From Litomosoides sigmodontis (taxonomy: Eukaryota > Nematoda > Chromadorea > Rhabditida > Onchocercidae): 64,000 nucleotides of DNA. The position numbers and the translations under genes are program-made. This document shows, piece after piece, positions 22,174 through 36,300 of this stretch (position 1 is its first letter; each line of letters starts with the position of its first letter). The notes under the pieces were generated by a model. The model was not told where the DNA came from. It saw only the letters and a list, made by a program, of their open reading frames with translations, and searched no databases. The stretch is from positions 7,049,823 through 7,113,822 of the forward strand of contig OY718803.1 in NCBI GenBank assembly GCA_963070105.1. The letters run 5' to 3'.

Positions 22174-25100
22174 ACAAGCGAATGATATTTTGTTGAGAGT
22201 GTAGGCAAATTAGGTAAGTTTTAAGCGACCATTGTTGCCTTCGTTGCTTGATGAATGGTGAAGTGTTACTGTGTTTTGTACACATTTGGTCGATACCATT
22301 ACCTTTACTGCGTGCATACGTTGCTTCGAGAAAAGAGAGAAATTGCCAAAACTGCTAAGTGCAGGATTATTATATCAGTGTGCTAACATTTCAGATGCCA
22401 TACGTCGTCATACGTCATGCAATGAATATTGATCTCTGAAAAATCAATCTCTCTCTAATTCTCCGTTCTCCGTTCTTCCGTTTCTTTTCCGGTCATTGAT
22501 GGACACTGATGGAACCACAATGAATATTGTCCAACATCACCGATGATAGTGACAGCTGGCTTTCAAAGGTAAAAATTCCACTAGGTGATAGATTGAGGAA
22601 GAGAGAATGCAGCGCTACACGATTGCGATCACGCTTCGACAACGTTGCAAAGGTTACACTGAATGTTTCAATGATTTTAGAGGATTGAGGAAAGAGTGGA
22701 AGAGGAGGAAATTTATGGTCCGGAAAAAGATCCTCCCCTGGGTATACGAAATGATAAGAATGGATATGACGAGTGTTCCTGTTTCTGGAACCGGTCTCTC
22801 GGAAGCAATCCCATCGACGCATTCATTCTGCTGAGCAATGCACTCTTCACTGATTCATTACTAATTTACTGCTTATTGTGTCATTTAATTACTTTATTCT
22901 CGCTAGATGATAGGAGCAACGCAGATCTACCTATTTTTCCATTTCTTCCCTTCCCTGTTACGTGGCCGTTTTACACGTCTTAATCTTCCTCCTCAGCACC
23001 TCTTCTTTCGTCGCAAACACTTTTAATAACAGGTTTTAGTGCTTTTTTTAACTTTAACAAATTAATTTTTATTGACTCAAGATGGATTCCCTACTCGCTT
23101 TTCTATTCTTGCTAGCGATACGCGATGAAATTTATTAGACGTATGTGATGGTAATTTCTATTTTCAAATTGCTTCTTCGTTGTGACCTTTTACAGGAATT
23201 TTGCCCAAATACCGTCTTTCGTTTTGAAAGGTCCGTGAGAGTATCGATACTTGGAAGGACATTTACATACCTGGTTGTAGCCGGGCCAAATTGTTATTTT
23301 TTCAAAATCAATTGGTCCCCTTCAACCAGCTATGTTTCTCCTCTTGTAAGCGTCGAATACGTGGTACAGAGAGAAAACTCAGTCAAATACGACCGCCTTC
23401 TAAATCAGACGAATTGGGTTGCCAAGAACTCACCGTATTTGCTACACGAAATATTAATGATCTAATATATACACATCAATAGCGAATTATTATTCAGTGG
23501 AGCGCACGTGGTAATAAAACTGGCTTGACTGGATGCAAAACTAGTTTTACGCAACGTGAGTTTACGTTTTTCGATAGGGTTGCTGTTAGGACGAGGTAAA
23601 AATTGTGCAATAAGTAAAAGAACATTTGCAGAGAGAACGGTGCTCTGAAAAGAAATGAAATGCTTTTTTGAAAGTCCATTCATGTCCATAACTTGGATTT
23701 CAATTTTAAGTTATTAAAATAAAACTTCGTTGAAAATGACATGTGAATTTTACATTGTTGCGTCAGTGCTTCTGAACTTCTCGTATATTTTTCCTAAAAA
23801 TTACTTTTTGCACCATTAAAAAGATAAATGCAAATTAAACATTCCTTCTCTCACTCTTCCGGATAAATTCTTATTTCAGCGTGAAAGACAGAAAAAGTCA
23901 GCTCAGATATTATGTCGAAAATTTTGTCAATTGCACCGCATAAATTACCATTAAATTTCTTCAAAAGTCTTTTTTCCACATTTTTAAGCCTTCAAAAACC
24001 AATCATTTTGATATCCATCCACTCAGCACGTAATAAGCTTCAAACGACAAATTAATGCTATCATTGTTGAACTGAGAACTGAGGAGGAAGCCAATGAGTG
24101 ATATCATTGTCGGCTAAAGTTCTTTCTTCTTCACATTATCCCCCACAAATGCATTCTCAGTTTATTACCACCGCGGCATTCCCTAGCTGTAAGCTGAAAT
24201 TTCTTTGAAACTTCTCGAGGAATTCTTACTTTTCGTCCTTACCGCATTACTACTTGTCAGTCTTTTTCGTATGCGTTTCCTACGACAGTCCTGCGACAAC
24301 GATGCTTCAAAAATTCAATTCGTTTTTAAAATCTTTTTCTCCACTAAAAACTAGCTAGAGACTTTTAGTTCAGTTCATCAGATCGATGTGTGCAATAGAG
24401 GTTTGCGAGACTTCTTCATTCAGTTTGACAGGAACAAATTACAATAAAAGAGAGAGGTAACATATGAAGAGATGGCTAACTGGCTATGTGTAATTTTAGA
24501 TAATTTATCTTTCCACTGAAAGCATTAATTGCTGTGTCATTTCCATTTTAAGGGAAAAAATTGCTTCGTATTAGTAAGGAGAAATTTCCGCGCTTTCTCG
24601 AAATTTTGTTGAGAATAGAAAAAGAAGAAGTAATGGATCAGTTAGTTGGATTTGATCGAAAGCGAACCACTTTAGTTTTATTTTGGAATGGATGAATAGG
24701 AGAAGAGAGAGGGAGAAGAAGAAGAGGGAAGCATTAGAAGCGAAGATTTTGTCGAAGTCCTTTTGGAACAGAAATTTTAATTTATTTACCCTCCTCTTTA
24801 TTACTTCTCCTGTTTTTCGTAACAGACCTCTCAGATTATTTCCGTCATAGATGTCAGTCACTAACGCTCCGCTCGCCTCTTCTCACTGCACTTCAGTTTG
24901 TAGAATGGGAACAATGAATTCATCAAAAGACTTAGGAAGGAAATTAAATGTGAATTAAATTCGAAGCCCCGTCGTTTAACATTACACTTCAACCGATGAA
25001 GTTGGATGAACAAAAAAGTCTGCCATTTTCAGGTTTCAACTGAAGTATTGCTCTGAGAGTAGAAGAAAAACATTTTCAAACTTTTAAATAATATAAGTGC

Positions 25101-26483
25101 TCCAACAAACTTCAATTTCATTGCATCGATCATTTGCTACTCTTTCCTCATTTGTGCTATTAATGTTCCATTCTTTTTTTTCAAAATGCAATTTGAGATG
25201 TCTTCCATTATTTCCCGAACACAACCTTAATGAAAGAATTGAGAAAGAGTTGAAAGAGATGGAAGAAATATTTTTTTCAATTAAATTGCAAACAGTCTGA
25301 TATACGCAATTATATTATTCTGCATTGTTTTGCTGCACAGAAATCAACTTTTTAAAGAGTTCGGCAAATTTTTTCTTTTAAATCGCTCCACTAAACTGTA
25401 TTTGAGAGGAATTTGAAATCGAAAGGAAAATACCACTACTTCAGTTGTCATCGCAGCAAAATCAAAATCCTTCCACTGAGCGGAAATTGCCGAATTGCGA
25501 CTGTAATTTCTTTTAAAACGCAACACAACGGATACTCTGATTAGCAACTCAAAGAAACTTCAAGGATAGCGAAAGACTAGACTAGAACGGCAGCCTTTTT
25601 TTTAATGTTGTAATAACTTCATTAGTCATTTCAAAAGTTTTGAGAAAAAGGAAGAGAAGAAAGATAAAAATCTTCTTAATCATTCTTATCATTAGTTAAT
25701 TAATTAATCATTAACTATTTTTAATTGCTTAGGAATTACTTAAACCGAAAGAAATGCATAAAATAAACAAACCCCAAAAAATGATCAAAGAATTCAGCAA
25801 AAGAAATTTATCAGTTGAATGTATCGACTAACTTCCTAATAGAAACAATAAGTGATAATATCATCAAATACAGCAGAGGGAGAGAAGAGATAAGAGAAAA
25901 AAGAGAGAGAATATACAAAAAAACCAAAACAGAATGTTTTAACAATCACAGCTGCATAAGTGAGAGAGAATTTTAAGGCAGTAAGGATGTTGGGGACAGT
26001 TGGTATGAAAATATTTTTTAGTCAAATAATTTGAAATTATTTTTATCAGAGCAATGAATTACTTCCTACCGCTTTTTTGTGCAACAATTAATTATCAATT
26101 TGATATTTATCGAATTTCGACAGAAACTGGAGAGAAAACAAAGGAATGATTGATTTGAGGGAGAAAAATCAGATCAACATATCGTATCGGAATATCGAGG
26201 AATGAGGGAAAGCGACTAGGGTTATATGGAAATATTCGTTGAGGTAATTCAGGAAGAAGTAATAATTTACTTTTAATGAAACTAACAAACACAACAGAAT
26301 ATATCACAGTAAAGTTACACAGTTTCATCATCCAGTTCATTTCAATTACAACTCGAAAACTGTTTTAATCGAATGAAATACTAACTGTTAAACTATCACA
26401 GAACTGTACAACACGTAGAACATTTCCGTTCAAACTAATAACCTATCATGATCCATGCATTCCTATCAAAAAATAAGTCAAAA
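20191..26483. other. 6.3 kb region without a confident gene
   Basis: The region is rich in pyrimidine tracts and AT. It contains a CT-rich patch at about 21806-21870, a GA microsatellite at 22131-22171 and a short perfect inverted repeat AGATATCA-T-TGATATCT at about 22087-22103. Overlapping open frames with splice-like flanks occur on the plus strand at 22543-23482, and I cannot turn them into a convincing gene. Nothing resembles a tRNA or rRNA. Confidence 0.4.
22131..22171. repeat. (GA)n microsatellite
   Basis: About 40 bases of uninterrupted GA dinucleotides. On the opposite strand they create spurious leucine/serine-rich open frames. Confidence 0.9.
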
Positions 26484-27540
26484 TTAACACTGACAATTAC
26501 AGCGTTGTTTGGTGAGCACGTAAACATCGTTGTCAAAATATAACCTTCCACCATAGTTACCAACTGTGTGCGGTTCATCAGAACCGTATTTCACGAATTC
26601 CATCCTTCGTTTCTGCCAATCCGCATCACCGAGAAATTCATATTGGCCATCTTCTAAGAATACTGCTGGCGTATGCATATTTGCACCAGAAAATAGCACG
26701 GTGCCATGGTCGACATCTTTTACCCGCATCCAAGTAAACCTGAAATTAATTCGCATTTAAAAGCGTTCAAAATCAGTAGCTTGAAGAGTCAAATACACAC
26801 ACACACACACACAAAATAAATCACACATACACATACACACACACGCACACACACAAATTTTGCATGATTTGAAATATTTATGACAGTTATAACAATCAAA
26901 CACGTTACTTGAATCCATTAGTGTCTGGTGAGCCCTTGTAAATTAGCAGTCGAAAACCTCGCTTTAAAATTTTAACCTTATTATCACAAATAAATAAAGC
27001 CTGAATTCCACCATTTTCTTCCCAGGCCCTTCCCCAGATGGCAGGAATGCCAGCTCCTGGAATCCTGAAAATTACATTTCGCAAATCTCATAAATCCAGA
27101 ATGATCAATGAATGATTAGTAGTTCAGTTTTCTTTTCTTCAGAAGAATTGAACAGCATTTTTTGATCTTTTCAGAGGAATTTGGAAAAAGCAGAATAGCT
27201 GTAGAAAAAGCAAAAAATATCAAAATTAGTGGAATAATGAGATGGGTAGTGATTACAGCAGAGATTTACGATGGGATTTGCGATGGTTAACTTTTTTTAA
27301 ACCAAAAAATACCATAGAGCAACTGCTACGTCAATCAACGTTGTGCCATCTCGAAGTGACCTTTCAAAAGGTCGAACTGCTTCTTTTGGCATTGGCAGTG
27401 AACCATTAACAAACAAAAATGATTGAGGCGGAACTGAATGACTCTGCTGGAATGATAACTTACTTTTAACAGTAATAATAACAATCTTCTCAGCTTTAGG
27501 TTGAAAACACTCGTACCAATACTTTTTCCACGCCACAACA
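26484..27540 (-). CDS. unidentified protein, at least three exons, 5' end open
   Basis: I cannot name this family. Three minus-strand exons join in phase. One ends at 27313 (right edge near 27446-27540), then 27064-26909, then 26739-26484 with stop. The first contains SFLFVNGSLPMPKEAVRPF and SLRDGTTLIDVAVALW. The second has IPGAGIPAIWGRAWEENGG, a G/W-rich block, then GFRLLIYKG. The third has FTWMRVKDVDHGTVLFSGAN, FLGDADWQKRRMEF, YGGRLYFDNDVYVLTKQ and a cysteine-containing end CNCQC. The pattern of short beta-like blocks with conserved W and G suggests a compact globular protein of more than 180 residues. No in-frame ATG begins the first visible exon. Either an upstream exon is missed, or the in-frame ATG within the exon (MPKEAV) is used. 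The family looks conserved, but no function can be stated. Confidence 0.6.
26795..26856. repeat. (CA)n microsatellite cluster in an intron
   Basis: Two adjoining CA tracts, 26795-26813 and 26822-26856 with interruptions, fall in the intron between the exons starting at 26739 and ending at 26909 of the unidentified minus-strand gene. Confidence 0.85.
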
Positions 27541-29550
27541 CACGTTCCTCATTACAGTCAAGCTATTTAAGGATCACAACTAGCTTGCTTTTAATCTATG
27601 CCATTTCTGAATTTATTTTCCGGAAAGCCTCAGTAAGTAAAGGAGAGATTTCGAGGATGCAAAGATATTGCACGGCTAAGTTAAGCTGTCTAAAATGATG
27701 CCTGGATAACGATGGCCAAGAAAAACCATTCTCAAATAATTAATTATTAACCTTAACGATCAAGGTTTTCTAATGGGAAGATTGGATCAAAATATGAACT
27801 CACCAAGCAGGCTGCATCCTAGGAGGTCTAATTAGGCAAAAAAAGTCAACAAACTCTTTTAATTCGTATCATTTTGATAAACTAACATAAACAGCAGCCC
27901 GTTCGGTACGCACGAGATTGATTAACGGCTGATTGCCACTGCAAATTATGAATAAAGTGGAAAAAACGAGTTGCCCAAAGTGCAGAATCATTTCCAGCCA
28001 GTGGTGGCATACATTGTAGAAATGAAAATCACTGATCGTTCCCTTCAATCGATCTCCTCAAAAGAAAAGAAAAAACCTTATGAAATATTACTCGCAAAAA
28101 GGTCAGGTATAGTTCAGCTTCACCTACATAGGTGGGAGGTGTGACATGAACATTTATCTCTATTACTGCATGTGTTTTTTTCAATGCTTACCCATCGCAG
28201 TAAATGGAATTAGCGAAATTTAATTTCAAGCATTAGTTGCCTTGTGTAACTTACTAGCAGAAGTAAAACATTTCAGGAAGGTATGTTTGTAACAGTTACC
28301 TGAGCATCACGTAAAGCTCTATTGCAAATTTGAAATGCCAATAATTCTTCGCCCGCTCAACAGCATTTCTTTCTTATTATGGTGTAAGATAAGCTACAAC
28401 AATAATTAGCTATCACCGGTTTGCGTTCTGTTACTTATCAAATTTAAATAGCGCAGACAGTACGGACGCACATTGGCATGAAGAGATCTGATGACGATGA
28501 TGATGATGATGTTGGTCATCAGTGATTATCATCCTCATCGATGACCACTCAGCAGCCCAATTTATTTTCTTTATCGATAGCATCATGTTTAATGATGTTG
28601 AAGTTACTGAATTATTTATATTAGCAAAATCATCTGCTCTCAAATTGCAATGAATTCCCGGGGCCTCGGGAAGTGTAACACTCGCAGCGACGCACCGGTT
28701 TTTCTAGTGACCGCATTTGTCCAATGAATAACTGTGAGCGAAAGTCCCATCAGTTCATTTTAAGGGTTTTCATTACAACAGCAGTACGTGTAAAATGTAT
28801 GTTCGGATAACAGTGTCAACTTAACTACTTTGAACCGAATTTGATGAAATTATGAAAATGAAGGCAACGGATGAGCACGAGTTTTTTGGGGGTGCGTTTG
28901 AAGTTAAGTAAGAGATAGTAAGTGAGAGGGCACGAGAGGAGCGGCACATTTTCCGATCCGTCAGTTCAAAAGAAAATGTTTGCTTTAAATGACGAGAAAT
29001 TCAGCTGTTAATGCCTATCGATTAGACGGGAGACCAACTGCTGCAGTCTGAGCCTAACAATTCCTTTTCAATAAAACTGTTCGAAAGTGCTACGGTTGAG
29101 ATGATGGAAACATTGAGGAAATCAATTGTCAGAATATTGTCAAAAAGGGAGAAATACGCGCTGCGCATCTTTTGTTATGACCGAAGAGCAAAGGTCAATG
29201 CTTGACGGGATTTTACCGCGTTTCACGTCGGAAAGAATAGCTTCAGTCCTCTGACCCGTCCTTCATGGCTGTGAAGGAGAAGAACTGCAACCGCACTGTC
29301 GCACATCACCCAGTGCTCAACTGATGCCACTCAACAACGATCGGATGGATGCTCCGACTAACAACAGCAGTGGCTGGCCTAGCAGCTCATTTCACTAATT
29401 AGCCTAAGCAGAAGAAGAGTGAAACGAAATGATCTGTAGGGAGCTATAAAGTCCTCTCTGAAGACATATCATTCGTATGTATGCAATGATTGATCACCTG
29501 TTCACAAGCAGTACTGGTCAATGTAATATTACTGTAATAGTAATACAAAA

Positions 29551-29588
29551 CAGAGAGAGCAAGAGAGAGCGAGAGAGAGAGAGAGAGG
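29551..29588. repeat. (GA)n microsatellite
   Basis: Imperfect GA dinucleotide tract. The long serine/leucine reading frames on the minus strand here are products of this repeat. Confidence 0.85.
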
Positions 29589-29869
29589 AGGGGAGGAAGG
29601 GAGCACAGGAGCAGAGGAATGAGTAAGCGCATAAAATGCAATGTGTGGAGATTGAATTGAATGTGAGAAAATCAGTTTGACAGGTTGACCAGGAAGGTAA
29701 ATGAAATCGCTGATTGAATACATACAACCATTCACAGAGCAGGCATGACAGGAAATGTTGATTGATATTCGTCATCATCGCTCCTGCACACAAACATTTC
29801 GCGAATCACTCCCGTCAACAACAACGACCTCCTTCACTTCACTTCACTGTACGTACAGATACCATTCAA

Positions 29870-29895
29870 CACACACGCACACACACACACACACA
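29870..29895. repeat. short (CA)n microsatellite
   Basis: CA dinucleotide tract of about 26 bases with one CG interruption, in noncoding DNA. Confidence 0.8.
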
Positions 29896-31244
29896 GCGTA
29901 GCGCAGGTGGTGCGCTGCGTGTGATAATAATGTGTTTGTACAGTGAGGGTAACACTGCTGGCTGGACTGCAGCTTGTCAGAAATGCGGTAAAGCGATGCG
30001 TGTAAGTGCTACACGTTTCGAATTTAACTCCGCGAGAACTTCTATCTATCCTCTCACTGATGACCATCACAGGGGTGCCCAGCCTAGCTGCTGCACGTCA
30101 TTTGCTAGAAAATAAGTTACACAGAAAGGGTGAATAATGTGGTAATTCATTTGTTCAAATTCAATTAAATGGTATGAGACACTTCAAAAACGTTTATAAA
30201 TTGCGGGAATAGCGGGAGTGTATCGAAAAAGCTGTCGGATCGTACGTGCTTATCGTCTCACTTGGTTACTGGTCGCAGATCGCTTCTTTCATTTCATTTT
30301 AAATTGTACAACGACTGGCCGATACTCGGCATTTAATCCTCATTTAATTGACGAATCGATGGGCGGAGAAAAGTTGTTAAAAAGAATGATTATATCTACA
30401 ATGGATTGTTAACGGACCCGTCTACCGCTTTTACAATCATCATTTAACTTTTGTTCCAAACAAAGCAAACACTGACATTACAAATGTGGGGTACAATTGA
30501 TCATCAAATTGAAAACTTACTTTCGAATTGCTATGCTTACCTAAATTTGTCAACTGCGAAGTAAATGTTGCGTTTAAATTCGATGCTAACTATCAAAGAT
30601 ATTGTTGGCAATGGAAATGAAATTACGCCAAGTAACTTAAGATAATAGGAGCATGTACTAACACAGTAGATAGCATGCTGATAATTCACCCTCAATGAGA
30701 TGATATAGTCAGAATGGTATATGTAGGAATTAAATTATCGGTACGATGCCTTCTCACACTGTTGTACAACCTCTGCCACTCACATTTCTTTGTGGAGTGG
30801 CTGTATTATCATCCCTTGTTTAGTTACTCACAAACACCCCCAATTGAAAATGCAATCTTTCTTCCATTCATTTTTTCATTAGCATATTATAAATTGCAAG
30901 GTAATTTGCCAGATAACTGAAGGGATTCTCTGTCGCGTAAATTAATAGCCAAAACTTCCCATGTTTGAAAGGAATGGACATTCAATTCAGTTACTGATCT
31001 CAAAATTTGTGGAATCCGCAAAGCATCCCACTATCGATAATGAAACTGGAACGGTAAACTTTCTTCTGTCTAATAATGTGCATATTCCTATCACAGAACT
31101 GCACTGAAGAATTCGTTAGCAGTCCATATCCCCTAAAGTCATTCTTAGAAAAAGAAACGTAGGATCACACTACACTAAAAAATGGTTTGCAAGTAGGTTT
31201 TTTATTCGTATTAGGTGACACAAAAAAGCAGTAAAACTAAAATA

Positions 31245-32357
31245 TCACTTTAGGAAGAATGGAATTGAACAGCGACTCCTTAATATCTTTTTTGCTCTCA
31301 GTGACGGTTGAAATCTAAAAGAAAAACAGCTCAGTTCTTCAATGGAGATATTTTTTCAAGACGCAAAATTCTTATCAAACATACCGGCAAATAAAACATA
31401 CGAAATCAAGGTGCAGTTAATAAAATAAAACTAACCTGAATGCGTTCCCGAATAAAACATATATTTTGCCTTCCAGTGCAAATTGAAATATTGTATCTTG
31501 CTTTGGAATAGCTAGAAATATAACACTTAAGCAAAGGATTAACGAAGAGAATTTTGATCTTTGCTCAATCTTGCTAGTTTAAAAAATAAAGTGGACAAAA
31601 ACCGATGTGTGAAACGGGAAAAAAATTCTACAAAATAGATCCATTTAAAACGAACTTAGCAAACGGTCTTCTTTTGTGATCAGCATGAACGTTTGCCTAG
31701 TTTCACGAGTTACAATACCACAAATGCCAACCTAAAATGTAAAATGTAACATCAAAAATTTCCTGGTAAGTAATTTTGAAAACTCATACGAAGACCCTTA
31801 AATGCTCATGATAGGGGCAAAAGCACCTGCGCTGGATTAGCAGCTTCGGCAACCATCAGCAAGCACCCATGATAATCGGCCTTTAATACTCGAACATCCA
31901 ACTGACTACCGGGCCCAGCAACTAACGTGCTAAAATAGTCACACCACAATTCATACAGTGGTTCGAATTGCGCGTATCTGAAATTGAACAGCTGTGATTA
32001 CTCTGGTGCTACCGGAAATTCTAGTCTTCAACACCACTCTCGCATTTCTTTCTAATCTTGATGGTAGTAGCACAGAAAACTACTCACTCCACCTTTCACA
32101 GCATCGGTTGCACAAGAAAGACCCTATTTGTAAGCATCATCCCTAAAACTAAACCAAACTTGTCAATAACAAATCCCAGAGAAATAAAAAACTTGGAAAC
32201 ACTTTAAGTTCTTCAAATCGCTTTTGACAATCCTTCTCTTCATAAAATTCTCTATCGGCGGTCGATGGATTTTAATTTTCTTCTTAATTCGTTTTTCCAG
32301 AACGAAAACTTTGTGCGGATTCAATGGTTCAAGTGAAATAGAAGCTTTAGCATCCAT
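31245..32357 (-). CDS. POP4: Ribonuclease P/MRP protein subunit POP4 (Rpp29)
   Basis: Rpp29 binds the RNA of RNase P and RNase MRP and helps mature tRNA and rRNA precursors in the nucleus/nucleolus. Five minus-strand exons (32357-32203, 31977-31827, 31731-31656, 31511-31436, 31314-31245) join in phase to 175 residues. Human Rpp29 has 220, and the worm protein lacks much of the N-terminal tail. The matches run in order. PLYELWCDYF answers human PLHELWKQYI, VLKADYHGCLL answers LLKADLHGAII, and VGICGIVTRETRQTFMLITK answers VGITGILLQETKHIFKIITK. IPKQDTIF answers IPKLNCVF, and FQPSLRAKKI ends the Sm-like fold. The N-terminal basic segment RIKKKIKIHR fits an RNA-binding or nuclear signal. The donor after the first exon was chosen to keep phase. 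ZC3H18 lies 1 kb upstream on the same strand. Confidence 0.9.
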
Positions 32358-33336
32358 TTCTCGAATTTAGGAATGGAGTTCAAATTACATCCGAGATACC
32401 AGCATACTGCGAAACAGATTTGCAAACATTTAACAATGTCCTAGAATCAAATATTACATTTTGTAATGTTTTCGAAGTTTGAAAACTTGACAATAGAAAT
32501 TATAAAAGTCATAAACCTTTTTCACGACATCAACAACTGAAAATCCCAAAAATTTGCCTTACTCCTTATCGCTTTCAAAACACTTTTAAAATGCTATTTC
32601 TAGCAAAAGACATCGGCCTATTCTATAAATTAGCAAAAATAAAAGAGCAATAATTCAACAGTTAAAAAAATTAATTTAATAAATGAAGCAAATACCGACT
32701 GCTAAACATACACAAGTGCAGACCTAACATAGCAACTGAAGAGAAAATTTTCCAATTAAGTTTTATTTATCACCTTATATTCCAAAAAAACCATATAGCT
32801 GAATAGAAATATAAATAAGAACCAATTTTATTTCCCACTTCATATTAAAAAAAACCATGAAGCCGGATGGAAACATAAGTAAGAACCAGTATAAAGTAAT
32901 AAATACTCACTAACACATCTCATTCATTCCGACATCAGATGTTTTAAAAAACCGAGAAACTAAAAAAACAGTCATACAACTACCACTTTGAAAGAACCAC
33001 TTCAAGGCATTACACTTTCTATAATCCATCTTTAGATTACGTCTGTCTACATCGCTGCCAAAACCATTGATTTTTTTTTAACCTCAAAAGTTTGAGACTT
33101 CTTCCTTAGAACATGACAAATTCAATAAAAATAGGAAGTACAACACTGAAAGTTATACTGGGTAAGCAAAATGGTTCAAAACCAAAAAAATGAAGATAAA
33201 TTACAACAGTGTTTCCTATGAACAAAAGAATATGTTTGTAAATATTATAAATAACGACAAAAAAACACAAAAAACAAGAATCCTTCATCATAATATTCAA
33301 GAAGACTAGATAAAAAATATCATAGTTTATGCAATT
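32358..33336. other. intergenic between ZC3H18 and POP4
   Basis: AT-rich spacer of about 980 bases, too long for a typical nematode operon junction. I see no coding exon. Confidence 0.4.
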
Positions 33337-36300
33337 TCAAATAACTGGCCGACTACGCTTACGAGCTATCGCTTCTTCAACGCATTTCAACTGACGTAAT
33401 AATTCAGCACGCCGTTCCTCCTTTTCTACTTCATTATCCACGTAATCATTGTCTAAAATTACTTTAAAAATAATAAAAAAAATTGTGAATAACCGTTGTT
33501 ACTATTAGCAACTTCTATACAAAAGTTAAGTCGAACACACCGTCCATTCTTGATTCACGACAATCTGCAATTGCTTTTCTCGAAGTTGGTCGTGAATTTC
33601 CAGGAGATAAAGTTTTCTTCGAATGCTGCGGAATCGGCTCGTGAATAGATATATCGGAAACATTCTGAAGCAACACTTTTAAAGTTGCAATAGTAATTCT
33701 GTAAAAGGAAAGAATAAAGATTCTACAACCGCTAAATGACATTTTATTTAGAGTACACCTTTTACAAAATAGATTAGCTTATTCGATTATCTTGCTAATG
33801 ATTTCCATCATCAAGATCATATTTGCTACAAAATGAAGGTTACCTCATCCTCATCGCTGGAAACATCTTCTGCCGCAGCCTCTGGAGATAGAGGTATTCC
33901 TTCGGTAGGCAAGCCATCATCAGCTTTTTTCTTGAGACGATACGCGGCAGGTTCTGTATCATCACTACTGCTAGTTGAGCTCCTTAAATTATAACCATGT
34001 AAGTTTTTGATATAAGGACTCTAACCTGTTTTGAAAAAACAGTGCAAATGATTCATTGAAGAGTGTAAATCTAAAATGATTTTATTTTTTAAAACCTACA
34101 CCTTCATTATTGTTTGCTGCAGTAACTGTTAATCTTACATAATATGTCTTAGTATTGAACAGCGATAATGCCAAAAAACAACTACTGAATAGTGTTTTTG
34201 ACTGTAACAAACCCATCTAGTTGAAAAATCCATCGTTATTCCGTAAATAGTACATTATGTACACAACCATAAAACACTTCATGGTTTTTGCAGCAAAAAT
34301 TGCAACATTTCATGCGTATACGTATCGAAATTTCCAATTTTAAAAGTGAAAGAACCTGAATCACTATTTAGTCAGTGATACGGACTAACCCAGACGTGAT
34401 AGATGAACTTTCATCACTTGATATATCATCTTTCCTTGAGAGCAAAACATTGCGTTTATGAGCTTTATCGGCACGGCCAGTAACTCCTTTTACTCTTTTT
34501 GTCCCTCGCTGTGCAATTCCAGAGCGAAGCGATGGAGATAAAGAGGGTCTGAACTTACTGCCGAATGATAAGCAGCAAAGCATCAAACAATTAGTTATTA
34601 AGGAACTATTCAAAATGACTAAAGTTAGCAGTAATATAACTTAAACTTCGCCTAAATGAAAGTTTACCTTTTGAGAGCGTTGGAAGACGTGTATCGCCTA
34701 TTTTGCTTGTTCGATCGTTCGAATGAATGCATATACCCACGACCTACAGTATTACAGCGATGCAATGATGATGATGGAGAGGATCTGCAAAAGAATGATC
34801 CTTACATTATATTACTCGCTTACATTATTATACAACCCTTTTCCATTCATCTCCCGATTCTAATCCGATTTCACTTTACTTAACACAATCTTAACATCAT
34901 TCGAAAACACACCTTCCTAATCCAGCAAAAAATTGAAACTACGTTGCGAAAGTTCGAAAAAGACCTCTTTTTTTTCGGAATGCGAAAGGACGAAAGATCT
35001 GTTGCTCTTAAAGATCCATCATCGTCAATCAGATTTCTGGAAGCGACAGCAGATACCAACGAAAGGCGAAACGTTGATTGATGACGACTTCCTGAGGATG
35101 CTCGTGAACGTGACCGAGAGCGGGAAGTTACTGACGATCCTGTACTTGCACTTCTAAAACTGAGAGAATCAACACCAAAAGACTCTAAGGTTTTGCTTCA
35201 GTGATATGCAATGATTTTACATAAGTTTTAAAATGAAATAAAAAAACATTCGGGAAATATGCGAGAAACATATTGCATTCATACAGTGCTCCACGTTGAA
35301 TGCAAGGAAACAAAGCTTCATTGTCCACGTGACTTCGATAACTTAAAGCTTCAACAAACCTTCTTGAAGAGCTACTTGCCGAGCTAGTAGCGCCTTGACG
35401 ACGTGTCTGCTTCTTACTATCACTTGTGCAACGAGTTTTTTGGAGTTCTGCTCCAAGTGTTAATGATATTAATTCTTTATCCTTGCTTCGTCCTTTTTTG
35501 TGTGATCTTTCCCACGGATCGTGAATCTGATCACCAGCTGGAATATGGTGGAATTTACAAATGAATTTAAATCATAAATTTATTCACCTTTCAGTTAAAA
35601 CTATTTTTTCCATTTCACTGCAACTGTACCGTATTCAACACTTTCGAGCAAACTTAGGAGACCTGTGCCATTTCATGCGTAAAGTGATTGCTATAATAAG
35701 GCCACGTACATATCAACGAATCTAGAAAAAAAGCCAACCTGAAAGAAGACCACCCACAGCACCAATACTGCTTCGCTTTCTATTCTTGTCTCGTCTATCT
35801 GCTGATAGTGGTGATGCGCGTCTCTTACCTGAAGGTGATAACGAGCGACGCAGACTAGATGACCGAGAATCTCGTGGTGTTTGCGAAAGTGGCGAACGAG
35901 AGCTACAAATTGGCGAATTGCGCCGTGGCAAGCGATAATGATCACTCGGTGAGCTAAAAAGAATATAAGAAATAAAATACAACATACAAGCCCTAACGTT
36001 ATTTATTGTCAGCTCAGTATGATTAATTGTAATGATATCAATTTATAATATTTTTGGAGATAATCCTTCTTCGCCTTGGAAATCCAGAACTATAAACTTA
36101 CATTTCGCGTCTTGGAGGAGGTCCATGATGTCGAGAAGTTGGCCTACCATTTGGATACAGAACTTGTGGTCCAAGATCTAAACATCTTGCACTTTACTCA
36201 CTGCAGTTCCTGTGGTCTAGAGAAGTTAAAATAACAACAAACTAACCTTTGGGAGGCAACCGAGAAGGCTCGTCGCGTCCGTAGTCATATCCTGAATAAA

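Larger units (their letters stand above)
27541..31244. other. 3.7 kb region without a confident gene
   Basis: Low-complexity and AT-rich DNA. It holds a GA repeat at 29551-29588, a CA repeat at 29870-29895 and a short GAT run near 28494-28514. An ATG frame at 29931 ends at a gtaagt donor after GWTAACQKCGKAMR. It could be a first exon, but no second exon was found. Confidence 0.35.

Noticed and set aside
29444..29793. Ser/Leu-rich minus-strand frames
   Set aside because: Products of the GA repeat at 29551-29588.
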